DNA of 64,000 nt from Flavobacterium sp. (GTDB lineage Bacteria; Bacteroidota; Bacteroidia; Flavobacteriales; Flavobacteriaceae), in NCBI GenBank assembly GCA_029946065.1, contig JAQSDU010000007.1, positions 62,001 to 126,000 of the forward strand, given 5' to 3'. Of the stretch, positions 56,901-64,000 are shown in pieces; the stretch's first letter is position 1, and every line of letters begins with the position of its first letter. Both the position numbers and the translations under genes were made by a program. Below the pieces are notes generated by a model. That model saw nothing but the letters and a program-made list of their open reading frames with translations. It had not been told where the DNA came from and did not search any database.

Positions 56901-59900
56901 GTAATTGATCTTGGGAACACTACGCAAGGAGATTATGTTATCACTTATACCGTAGCGGCAACGGCATATTGTCCGGAATATGTAGTATCTACGACACCCA
57001 ATCTGTTTAGGGTAATTAAAGATACCGCTTGTACCGTGAATGTCACCAATGATTTTGCGATTTGTCAAGGAACAACTTTCAATCTTACTGCAACGGTAGC
57101 ACCTGATGATATTACGCCAACTTTTGAATGGTCAGGGCCGGAAGGGTTTACTTCTACAGTTCAAAACCCGTTTAATGTTCCATCGCCTTCTGTTGCGGGT
57201 GTTTACACATACACCGTTATTAAGAAAACGGATGGCGTGGAATGTGCTACAGATTCAGTTGTAGTAACCGTATATGAATTGCCATCTGCTGCATTTGTTA
57301 CACCATCATCATCTATTTGTACAAATGCTTCAACTACAATTAATTTTACTGGAAGTGCGAATGCTTCTGTAACGTTTAATGTTTCGGATACCAATGGAGC
57401 AAATTCAAACGTAGTCGTTCAATTAGATGCTACGGGTAATTTTGCATACCCTGCCACATTACAATACGATACCACATACGAATTGGTAAAAGTAGAAAGC
57501 AATACAACTCCTGTTTGTAGCGTTCCTTTTCCACCAGGAACCGAGATTACAATTACTGTTGGTTTGCCAGATGCTACGGTTAGTATTGTTAATAGTGTAA
57601 TCTGTTCAGGTGATTCGGCTATTTTTGATATCAATGGAAATCCAGGCGCTACAGTAGATTATACAGACGGAACCACACCGGGAACAACAATCCTTGATAC
57701 CGCAGGTACAGCTCAGGTTACACTTACGGGTCTTACTGCTAATAAAACGCTTACACTTACCAATATTACAAGCAGCAGTACACCTTCGTGTTCAAAGACA
57801 TTAAACGTATCTGCTTCAGTAACGGTCAATCCGTTACCAGTAGTCAATACTTTTACTGCTGCTGTTAACCCAATTTGTTCGGGTACAACAGCGAGCTTGT
57901 TGGTAAATGGCACGCCAAATGCAACGGTAACTTATACCGATAGTAACAACAATACTTATCCATCGGTGCTGTTAGATGCTTCTGGAAATGGTAGTTTTAC
58001 AACTCCGGTACTCGCTGCTTCTGAAACTTTCACACTCATAAATATCACAAGTAGCGGAACTTTTCAGTGTATGCAAGCCACTACATTGTCAGTAACCATA
58101 AATATTACTCAATTACCAGCCATAACAACCCAACCTTCGGGAGCGCTAGTTTGTGATGGTGATCCCGTTACTTTTACGGTTGTTGCTTCTGGAACCAATC
58201 TTCACTATCAATGGGTGTTTACGGACAGTTTGAATGTAGCCTCAAATGTTGGTACTGACCAGAGTTCCTATACAATTCCTGCACCAACAATTGCAGATGT
58301 TGGTAATTATTCGGTGACTGTAACCAATAACTGCGGTGTGGTAACTTCTCAACCGGCAAATTTAGCAGTAAATCAGCCAACGGTAATCACCTTACAGCCA
58401 TTAGGAGATACACTTTGCGAAGGTAATCCGATTACTATTAACGTAACCGCTACCGGAGTAAATTTGCAATACCAATGGTTTAAAGATTTACCAACTAATC
58501 CTTTAGCAGGACAAACAAATCCAACTTTAAGTATTACTCCAGCGACACTTGCCGATGGCGGAACTTATTTTTGCGAAATCAGCAATCAATGTCAAACCGT
58601 TCTTTCTAATAATGCAGTAGTCGTTGTAAATGAGTTAATAGCGATTGACAGTCACCCAACAGCGGTAACATTGTGTGAAGGAGAATCGTTTACTTTAAGT
58701 GTTGTTGCTTCAGGAACGAATCCGACATATCAATGGAACAATAGTAACGGACCAATTCCAGGAGCAGTAAATGCAGATTATACAGTAACTTCGGCACAAA
58801 ATGTTCCTGATGATAGTGATTACCATGTAATTGTAAGCGGTACTTGTGCGCCACCGGTAAATTCAAATACCGTACACGTCACTGTAAACAAGCAACCTGT
58901 CATCGTTAACCAGCCAATAGGCGTAACAGCTTGCGAAGGCGATACCGTTACGCTAAGCCTTATCGCAACAGGAACAAATCTTGTTTACCAATGGCAGCAA
59001 AATGGATTTAATGTAGCAGGTGCTACTTCCAACATTTTGACAATACCTGTATCTGCATTGACTGATGCTGGTACTTATATTTGTTTCGTGAGCAATAGCG
59101 TTTCATCATGTCCGCCAGTAAGTTCTAATCCTGCCGAAGTAGTCATTAATGTCGCTCCAGCCATAGTTACGCAACCAGTTTCAAGAATTGTTTGCTTTGG
59201 TGATACCGTTAATTTTACTGTTGAGGCGACCGGAAATAATTTAAGCTACCAATGGTTTTATAACAATGCGCCGATTCCAACTAACGGAACTGCTAACAGT
59301 TATACCATTCCAGTGGCACAATTAAGCGACAGCGGAAATTATAAAGTAGTAGTCAGCAGTCCGTCATGCCCTTCGGTTACATCGAGTGCGGCTTATTTAA
59401 TAGTTAACCCACTTCCGGAAGCAACGATTTCTAACGGATTGGAATCGGTTATTTGTAACGGAAACGCAGCAGACGTTATCTTTTCAGGTACACCAAACGC
59501 GATAGTTACCTATACCATCAATGGAGGCGAGGTGAAAACCATCATACTTAGCCCTTCGGGAAGTGCCATTCTTCCAACTGGTGTATTAGAAGAAACGGCT
59601 ACTTATGAATTGGTAAGCGTTGCAACTAATGATACGCCAGTCTGTACCAAATCGTTATCTGGAGAACCTAATTCAGTTGTTGTGGTAACCGTAAATGTCA
59701 TACCAGATCCAAAACTAGATCAGGATGGATTTATTTGTACCGATGCACTCACCGGAGTTACACTAGCGGATTCTCATTACCTGCTAGATACTGGACTCGA
59801 TATTGCTACTTATTCTTTTGAATGGTATCTTGACGATGTGTTAATTACCGTGCCTAATCCACCATATAATGTTGCGGTTGATCAGCCTTATTATGATACT

Positions 59901-60491
59901 ACTTTGGCAGGAATTTATAAAGTAATTGTTACAGACAGAACAACAGGTTGTACCCTAAGTGCTACAGCGCCAATTACGACATCATCACCTCCAGTAAGCA
60001 TTACTGCTACTGTAGAAACGGCTTATTTTGATGAAAATGCTACAATCGTAGTCACGGTTGACCCGCCTGGTGTATATGAATATCGCATCGATGATGGCCC
60101 TTATCAGGAAAGTAATGTTTTCATAGGAGTACGAACATTGATCAATTTTGATGAATCGGGTTATCATACTGTTTATGCAAGGGATTTAAAAGCCTGTGAT
60201 GAAGTGAGCTATAGCCTTCCAGTAATTGATTATCCTAAGTATTTTACACCAAATGGCGATGGTTATCACGATTATTGGAATATCACAACTTTAAAGAATA
60301 TGCCCGAGACACGCATTTTTATCTTTGATAGGTTTGGAAAATTACTAAAGGAAATTAGTTCTACAAGCCTTGGTTGGGATGGAACGTTCAACGGACACCC
60401 TATGATTGCAGATGATTACTGGTTCGTAGTGAAATACAACGAGCAAGGCATTAAAAAAGAATTTAAAGCGCATTTTGCCATTAAGCGATAA
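53916..60491 (+). CDS. Giant secreted repeat protein with T9SS type B sorting domain
   Basis: 2191 residues. Signal peptide (MKLKNLLLLIFALFLSSLNA). From about 54 to 425 there are four roughly 90-residue modules with the recurring words VCxN, ITFTGxNG and PYTFTYNINNG. A distinct domain at about 548-800 (FCFYGTTYTQLLVGSNGVLTF, later WRFLPSG) resembles nidogen-like extracellular domains. More beta-modules follow, then immunoglobulin-like repeats at about 1395-1835 (DPVTFTVVASGTNLHYQW and similar, each with a VCxGD and YQW pair). The C-terminal 86 residues are the gliding-motility-associated domain (YFTPNGDGYHDYWNI, then FIFDRFGKLLKEI). Exported by the type IX system; probably an adhesin or matrix protein. 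No enzyme motif and no adjacent PorP/SprF gene. Confidence 0.93.
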   Translation: MKLKNLLLLIFALFLSSLNANNLLLNNSFKNIRSHTNGINNCGNFLPAAFLPTATISGTATVCRNGVAEITFTGFNGTAPYTFTYNINNGPDITVTTTTGDSVVVTADTSVDGVFAYNLTNVAFGTNPADSQAQTGTETITVNALPEGTATGNSTVCLNAPAPNITFTGSGGTIPYTFVYNINGGTEITVTTNNTNSINISVPTDAAGTFVYNLVKVSSAGTCEQVLTKSATIKVFGVPTATVSGTATVCLNDDKPSITFTGANGEPPYTFSYNINGGTTQTTTTYLSTLDIPINTNASGTFTYNLLGVSYAGVSGCSQAQTGSATVTVNKLPTATVTPLANSVCVNATAPTVTFTGADGTGPYTFTYNVNNGANQTITTTTGNSVSVNVPTTVAGIFNYNLVSVSSGPVTACSQPQTGTAIVYVGVYAEISAPFSSICPGYAVDVTFKGTPNATINFSSSPAVGNYSVILDANGNGTYSPFVTATTTYTLTNGTSVSPACVNNLSDTAVILISTTGPCAPTPKAEIEIETPIPVCALGDCTDLTASYFQLKPTSDYQVVSVPYQNLYPYTGGTILNAPCDDAWAPTYTLPFNFCFYGTTYTQLLVGSNGVLTFDLAGPPWGAACNGLLYCPWQFSATIPTAGFPIKNAIYGVYQDTDIRVPADGGAVANPLVQNVNYYVGGVAPNRYFVANFNELPTYSCGTGAGLQTTQVILHETTNIIDIYVKKRQHCQGWQGGAGVIGVQNAAGTKATFPPGRNTGNWDTTNEAWRFLPSGPGDLVTIEWKDQNGTVVSTQNTINVCPTGPETYTVEASYTKCDNTIVMPKPSDSITIDIEPALPVLDPVDIFMCTNVEPFHFNINQDTYILNGSSAANYEILYYEDEQSAKDYGGNDIFTTYGTINDYVVATAAALPKTLWVRITDLTSGTGCANIRSFVIDAGQPAGSISYPDYTYLVGGDPVPVIASTDLTPGGVFTAAPVDPAATPPQIITIDPATGVIDLGNTTQGDYVITYTVAATAYCPEYVVSTTPNLFRVIKDTACTVNVTNDFAICQGTTFNLTATVAPDDITPTFEWSGPEGFTSTVQNPFNVPSPSVAGVYTYTVIKKTDGVECATDSVVVTVYELPSAAFVTPSSSICTNASTTINFTGSANASVTFNVSDTNGANSNVVVQLDATGNFAYPATLQYDTTYELVKVESNTTPVCSVPFPPGTEITITVGLPDATVSIVNSVICSGDSAIFDINGNPGATVDYTDGTTPGTTILDTAGTAQVTLTGLTANKTLTLTNITSSSTPSCSKTLNVSASVTVNPLPVVNTFTAAVNPICSGTTASLLVNGTPNATVTYTDSNNNTYPSVLLDASGNGSFTTPVLAASETFTLINITSSGTFQCMQATTLSVTINITQLPAITTQPSGALVCDGDPVTFTVVASGTNLHYQWVFTDSLNVASNVGTDQSSYTIPAPTIADVGNYSVTVTNNCGVVTSQPANLAVNQPTVITLQPLGDTLCEGNPITINVTATGVNLQYQWFKDLPTNPLAGQTNPTLSITPATLADGGTYFCEISNQCQTVLSNNAVVVVNELIAIDSHPTAVTLCEGESFTLSVVASGTNPTYQWNNSNGPIPGAVNADYTVTSAQNVPDDSDYHVIVSGTCAPPVNSNTVHVTVNKQPVIVNQPIGVTACEGDTVTLSLIATGTNLVYQWQQNGFNVAGATSNILTIPVSALTDAGTYICFVSNSVSSCPPVSSNPAEVVINVAPAIVTQPVSRIVCFGDTVNFTVEATGNNLSYQWFYNNAPIPTNGTANSYTIPVAQLSDSGNYKVVVSSPSCPSVTSSAAYLIVNPLPEATISNGLESVICNGNAADVIFSGTPNAIVTYTINGGEVKTIILSPSGSAILPTGVLEETATYELVSVATNDTPVCTKSLSGEPNSVVVVTVNVIPDPKLDQDGFICTDALTGVTLADSHYLLDTGLDIATYSFEWYLDDVLITVPNPPYNVAVDQPYYDTTLAGIYKVIVTDRTTGCTLSATAPITTSSPPVSITATVETAYFDENATIVVTVDPPGVYEYRIDDGPYQESNVFIGVRTLINFDESGYHTVYARDLKACDEVSYSLPVIDYPKYFTPNGDGYHDYWNITTLKNMPETRIFIFDRFGKLLKEISSTSLGWDGTFNGHPMIADDYWFVVKYNEQGIKKEFKAHFAIKR

Positions 60492-60502
60492 ATGCAATCA
60501 TA

Positions 60503-60550
60503 TTAAATAAAAAAAGAGCTTCTCAATTGAGAAGCTCTTTTTTTATTTAA
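60503..60550. terminator. Perfect 24-bp palindromic bidirectional terminator
   Basis: The 48 bases are a perfect inverted repeat centred at 60526/60527 (GAGCTTCTCAATTGAGAAGCTC with A-runs left and T-runs right). It ends transcription of both the repeat-protein gene and the convergent aminotransferase. Confidence 0.9.
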
Positions 60551-60560
60551 GGTAAATTAT

Positions 60561-61754
60561 TTACAATTTATTATAAACCGTAATAGCATCCTTTAGGATT
60601 GCAACACTTTTAATCAAATCTTCTTTTTTCAATACATAAGCAATACGCACTTCATTTAGACCAACACCCGGCGTAGAATAAAATCCAGCAGCAGGCGCCA
60701 TCATAACGGTTTCGCCGTTTAAATCATACGATTCCAAAAGCCATTGCGCAAATTTATCGGCATTATCAATTGGCAATTGCGCGATGCAGTAAAACGCACC
60801 TTTTGGCGTTGCGACTTTTATACCTTCAATCTTATTAAGTTCAGCGATTAGTGTATCGCGTCTGCCTCTGTATTCGGTGATGACTTCGTCAAAATAACTT
60901 TGCGGTGTTTCCAGAGCGGCTTCGCTTGCGATTTGCGCAAACGTAGGTGGACTCAATCGCGCTTGTGCAAATTTCATTGCAGTAGCCATAACTTCTTTGT
61001 TTTTAGAGACAATACAGCCAATCCTTGCGCCACACATACTGTATCTTTTAGAAACAGAGTCAATCATAATGGCATGTTCTTCAAGTCCAGGCATGTTCAT
61101 TACCGAATAGTGAATGTCACCATCGTAGGTAAATTCACGATATACTTCGTCTGCTATCAGGAACAAATCGTGCTTTTTTACTAAAGCCGCCAATTGCAGC
61201 ATTTCTTCTTTCGAATACAAATAACCTGTTGGATTTCCGGGATTGCAAATCAATATGGCTTTGGTTTTTGAAGTAATCAGTTTTTCAAAATCAGCGATAG
61301 GAGGCAAGGCAAAACCAGTGTCAATGGTAGAAATTACCGGAACGACTTTCACACCAGAAGCGGTTGAAAATCCATTATAATTCGCATAAAAAGGCTCAGG
61401 AATGATTATCTCATCGTCAGTATCCATAGTGCTCCCCATTGCAAAAAGCAAAGCTTCCGAACCACCGGTTGTGATGATGATATCTGCCACATCAATAGGA
61501 AGTCCGTGTTCTTTATAATATTGTGAAAGTTTGATGCGATAGCTTTCAAATCCGGCGGAATGGCTGTATTCCAGAACCTTAATATCAAGGTTTTTAATCG
61601 AATTCATCGCTACTTCAGGTGTTTTGATATCCGGCTGACCAATATTCAGGTGATAGACTTTATTCCCTTTTTTCTTAGCGATATCGGCATAAGGAACCAG
61701 TTTTCTGATGGGAGATTCCGGCATTTGTCTTCCTTTATTTGAAATTTTCGGCAT
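60561..61754 (-). CDS. Class I/II PLP-dependent aminotransferase
   Basis: 397 residues, fold type I. PLP lysine K236 in DSVSKRYSMCGARIG, with D202 and Y205 in ADEVYREF contacting the cofactor, NPGNPTG (171-177), and the substrate arginine expected near the C-terminus (LNEVRIAY). The family includes aspartate and aromatic aminotransferases; specificity cannot be settled from sequence. Cytoplasmic. Single gene; an AT-rich region upstream shows no full promoter. Confidence 0.93.
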   Translation of the reverse strand: MPKISNKGRQMPESPIRKLVPYADIAKKKGNKVYHLNIGQPDIKTPEVAMNSIKNLDIKVLEYSHSAGFESYRIKLSQYYKEHGLPIDVADIIITTGGSEALLFAMGSTMDTDDEIIIPEPFYANYNGFSTASGVKVVPVISTIDTGFALPPIADFEKLITSKTKAILICNPGNPTGYLYSKEEMLQLAALVKKHDLFLIADEVYREFTYDGDIHYSVMNMPGLEEHAIMIDSVSKRYSMCGARIGCIVSKNKEVMATAMKFAQARLSPPTFAQIASEAALETPQSYFDEVITEYRGRRDTLIAELNKIEGIKVATPKGAFYCIAQLPIDNADKFAQWLLESYDLNGETVMMAPAAGFYSTPGVGLNEVRIAYVLKKEDLIKSVAILKDAITVYNKL

Positions 61755-61802
61755 GTTTTTTTTAAATTTTTATCGTACAAAATTGCAACTTTTTTTATAG
61801 AG

Positions 61803-61849
61803 TGCCAAATCCCAAATTCCAAATTCTGAATCCCAAGCCCTAAAATTTG
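61803..61849. repeat. CCCAAATTCC-type intergenic repeat
   Basis: GCCAAATCCCAAATTCCAAA, then further TTCTGAATCCCAAGCCC-type words. It lies between the divergent aminotransferase and protease genes. Confidence 0.65.
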
Positions 61850-61932
61850 GAGATTATTTGAAATAGATGTTTTATTAATTACAATTTGTCAATATATCAT
61901 CTTTATTTTTTAATTTTAATAAAAATTCTGTG

Positions 61933-63258
61933 ATGAAATTGATTATTTCAATGGTAGGTTTGCTGTTGTGTTGTACTGTCGTCTTTGCGCAGGACGCGTT
62001 TAACTTTACTACCAAGAAAAAAAAAGTAGGTATTCCTTTTCAATTGGTCAATAACCTGATCATTTTTCCAATAAAGGTCAATGGTGTACAACTCAATTTT
62101 CTTTTAGATACAGGTGTTGAGGAAACCATTTTATTTAGTCTTGAGGAAAATGATGAGGTCCAATTGTATGAAACCGAAAAAATAATGCTGAAAGGCCTTG
62201 GCAATCAAGATGCTGTTGAAGGCCTCAAATCCAAAAACAATACCTTATCCATTAACGGACTTGAAAGCAAAAATCAAGAGGTTCTCGTTATTCTTGATGA
62301 AACATTTAATTTTTCTTCGAGTCTTGGCGTGGTCGTCAATGGCATAATTGGCTATCATTTTTTTGAGAATAATTTTGTAAAGATTGATTACCTCAGAAAA
62401 AAAATATTCCTCTATAATCCGCTCAAGCTTGATAAAAAGAAAATTACACAGCGATATAAAGCTTGTTCTATTACAATCGAAAAAAGAAAGCCTTATATCA
62501 GTTCTATGGTAAGAATTATGGAGCAACCAATACAAGCAAAACTACTATTGGATACAGGAAATAGTGATGCGATTTGGCTCTTTCAAAATAAAAGTAGTAA
62601 TATATCAGTTCCGGAAAAAAATTTTGAAGACTTTTTGGGTCGCGGATTTAGCGGTGATATTTTCGGAAAAAAAGCCAGGGTATCTGATTTTTCAATTGAA
62701 AGTTTCGAATTCAATGACCCTTTAGTGGCTTTCCCGGATACGCTTTCGATAAAAAATGTAAAAATGGTTGATAAGCGACTTGGGTCTATTGGCGGTGAAA
62801 TTTTCCGAAGATTTTCAGTCATCTTTGACTATTTGGACAACACAATATATTTGCAAAAAAACGAGAATTATGATGCTCCATTTCATTACAATATGAGTGG
62901 TATCGTATTGCATCACACAGGTGTGAAATGGGTACAGGGTAATAAAATTAAAGATAATCCCGGTAGTAATACTGTAAAAATTGATTTTGGCGACGAAACC
63001 CCAATTGAACTTAAATATAAATTTGAATTGATGCCCGTATATGAAATCGTATCGATACGGAAAGATTCACCAGCCGATAGAATTGGATTGAAAAAAGGCG
63101 ATGTTTTGCTTGCTATCAACGGTATTGAAAGTTACAAGTATTCACTGCAGGATATCAATGAAATTCTTAAATCTCAGGAAGGGCGAAATATTATAATAGA
63201 AGTCGAACGCAAAAATGTACCCATGAAATACAAATTCAAGCTCGAGACCATTTTATAG
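61933..63258 (+). CDS. Retropepsin-like aspartyl protease with PDZ domain
   Basis: 441 residues from the ATG at 61933, three bases after a possible GTG; it opens a signal peptide (MKLIISMVGLLLCCTVVFAQ). Two DTG motifs occur: FLLDTGVEETI (D59) and LLLDTGNSDAIW (D207), giving two aspartyl-protease lobes in one chain, unlike dimeric retropepsins. A PDZ domain occupies about 345-430 (IRKDSPADRIGLKKGDVLLA). Periplasmic or exported. Such proteins are common in Bacteroidetes, but substrates are unknown. If both aspartates pair, the enzyme could be active as a monomer. Confidence 0.88.
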   Translation: MKLIISMVGLLLCCTVVFAQDAFNFTTKKKKVGIPFQLVNNLIIFPIKVNGVQLNFLLDTGVEETILFSLEENDEVQLYETEKIMLKGLGNQDAVEGLKSKNNTLSINGLESKNQEVLVILDETFNFSSSLGVVVNGIIGYHFFENNFVKIDYLRKKIFLYNPLKLDKKKITQRYKACSITIEKRKPYISSMVRIMEQPIQAKLLLDTGNSDAIWLFQNKSSNISVPEKNFEDFLGRGFSGDIFGKKARVSDFSIESFEFNDPLVAFPDTLSIKNVKMVDKRLGSIGGEIFRRFSVIFDYLDNTIYLQKNENYDAPFHYNMSGIVLHHTGVKWVQGNKIKDNPGSNTVKIDFGDETPIELKYKFELMPVYEIVSIRKDSPADRIGLKKGDVLLAINGIESYKYSLQDINEILKSQEGRNIIIEVERKNVPMKYKFKLETIL

Positions 63259-63267
63259 AAAAGGGGA

Positions 63268-63307
63268 AGGTTTAAATTCCAAATTCCAAATCTTAAATCC
63301 TAAACCT
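63268..63307. repeat. CCAAATTCC-type intergenic repeat
   Basis: TTTAAATTCCAAATTCCAAA followed by TCTTAAATCCTAAACC, between the protease and purM. The TTG used as purM -33 lies at its edge. Confidence 0.65.
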
Positions 63308-63337
63308 TGTAAGGCTTTTTTTTAATGTTTACATTTG
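63307..63337 (+). promoter_or_regulatory. purM promoter
   Basis: TTG (63307-63309), 20 bases, TACATTTG (63330-63337), full match to TAnnTTTG; 24 bases before the ATG at 63362. Confidence 0.7.
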
Positions 63338-63361
63338 CTGAACAACAACACAACAAGATTT

Positions 63362-64000
63362 ATGAGTTCTGACAACAGCAAAAGATATGCACTTCGCGGC
63401 GTTTCCGCTTCAAAAGAAGACGTGCATAATGCCATAAAAAACATCGATAAAGGACTGTTTCCGAAAGCTTTCTGTAAAATTGTACCCGATTTTCTTACCA
63501 ATGACAAAGACTATTGCCTCATTATGCATGCAGATGGTGCCGGAACAAAATCGTCGTTGGCCTATATGTATTGGAAAGAAACCGGAGATATTTCTGTATG
63601 GAAAGGTATCGCTCAGGACGCATTGATCATGAATATCGACGATTTGCTTTGTGTTGGTGCTACGGATAATATTTTGCTTTCCTCAACGATTGGACGCAAT
63701 AAAAACCTGATTCCGTCGGAAGTAATATCGGCAATAATCAACGGCACCGAGGAATTGATAGCCGAATTGAAAAATTTCGGAGTTACCATCCACTCTACAG
63801 GAGGCGAAACAGCGGATGTAGGAGATGTGGTGCGTACAATAATTGTTGATTCGACAGTAACAGCAAGAATGAAACGCGCAGATGTTATCGATAATGCAAA
63901 TATAAAAACAGGCGATGTGATTGTCGGGTTGGCTTCTTTCGGTCAGGCCGATTATGAAAAAGGGTATAATGGCGGGATGGGAAGCAACGGACTAACATCG
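63362..64000 (+). CDS. purM: Phosphoribosylformylglycinamidine cyclo-ligase (AIR synthase), 5' part
   Basis: The frame is open from the ATG at 63362 to the right edge, giving 213 residues without a stop, so the gene is cut by the window. It starts MSSDNSKRYALRGVSASKED. Family motifs are HADGAGTKSS (56-65), GIAQDALIMNIDDLLCVGA and STGGETADVG (145-154). The enzyme closes the imidazole ring of the purine precursor using ATP. Some flavobacterial members are labelled AIR synthase-related, but the nucleotide and substrate motifs seen here are complete. It has its own promoter. Confidence 0.88.
   Translation, partial: MSSDNSKRYALRGVSASKEDVHNAIKNIDKGLFPKAFCKIVPDFLTNDKDYCLIMHADGAGTKSSLAYMYWKETGDISVWKGIAQDALIMNIDDLLCVGATDNILLSSTIGRNKNLIPSEVISAIINGTEELIAELKNFGVTIHSTGGETADVGDVVRTIIVDSTVTARMKRADVIDNANIKTGDVIVGLASFGQADYEKGYNGGMGSNGLTS

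Overview
The window looks like a chromosomal stretch of a Flavobacteriaceae bacterium, most likely Flavobacterium or a close relative. The grounds are the low GC content, two proteins with the gliding-motility-associated (T9SS type B) C-terminal domain, a fused SecDF, Fur and PurA of flavobacterial type, Bacteroidetes-type promoters (TTG/TTTG, about 19-21 bases, TAnnTTTG) and short intergenic repeat families typical of flavobacteria. I see no tRNA, rRNA, CRISPR array, prophage or insertion sequence. Coding density is high and most genes are housekeeping.

Layout. 1-2031: the 3' end of a GH13 alpha-amylase cut by the left edge, then two uncharacterised proteins. 2163-7137: purA, a Fur-family regulator and a RelA/SpoT enzyme, with a small lipoprotein and a decayed likely paralogue inserted on the other strand between fur and relA/spoT. 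7327-16164: a long leftward run beginning with SpoIIM-like, DUF4129, DUF4350, MoxR ATPase and DUF58 proteins, followed by DUF2167, an SpoU/TrmH-type RNA methyltransferase and a class C beta-lactamase-like serine hydrolase; a divergent RDD protein starts 20 bases away. 16952-19553: a TRIC-type channel and a T9SS cargo protein.

19680-32839 is a surface-polysaccharide locus: FemAB/GNAT-like acyltransferase, DegT aminotransferase, Wzx flippase, UDP-galactopyranose-mutase-like flavoprotein, FdtA-like sugar ketoisomerase, several glycosyltransferases and two polytopic proteins. Genes lie on both strands and converge tail to tail, often overlapping, without terminators. FdtA plus DegT suggests a dTDP-3-amino-3,6-dideoxyhexose; rmlA/rmlB are not in the window.

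32808-40437: an FtsE-like ATPase, a 1008-residue TPR protein next to a plug-less receptor-like beta-barrel, a GreA/GreB-like protein and a polytopic glycosyltransferase-like protein. 40636-53629: asnB, gyrB, an outer-membrane-type protein whose start overlaps gyrB, mdh, secDF, and the leftward groups lgt-yidD-cysS and folE. 53916-60491 encodes a 2191-residue secreted repeat protein. The window ends with an aminotransferase, a double-DTG protease with a PDZ domain, and the 5' part of purM, cut by the right edge.

Non-coding highlights are six clear hairpin terminators, about fifteen promoter matches (several with the -7 box 2-5 bases from the start codon, implying leaderless mRNAs), a 42-bp minisatellite after secDF, a REP-like hairpin between folE and cysS, and a long inverted repeat before the GreA-like gene. 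Start codons were chosen from signal peptides, family N-termini and promoter position, because Bacteroidetes genes rarely show Shine-Dalgarno sequences. No clearly new multi-gene defence or mobile system was found; the best candidates for undescribed biology are the TPR/beta-barrel pair, the MoxR-linked membrane operon, the minisatellite and the leaderless promoters.
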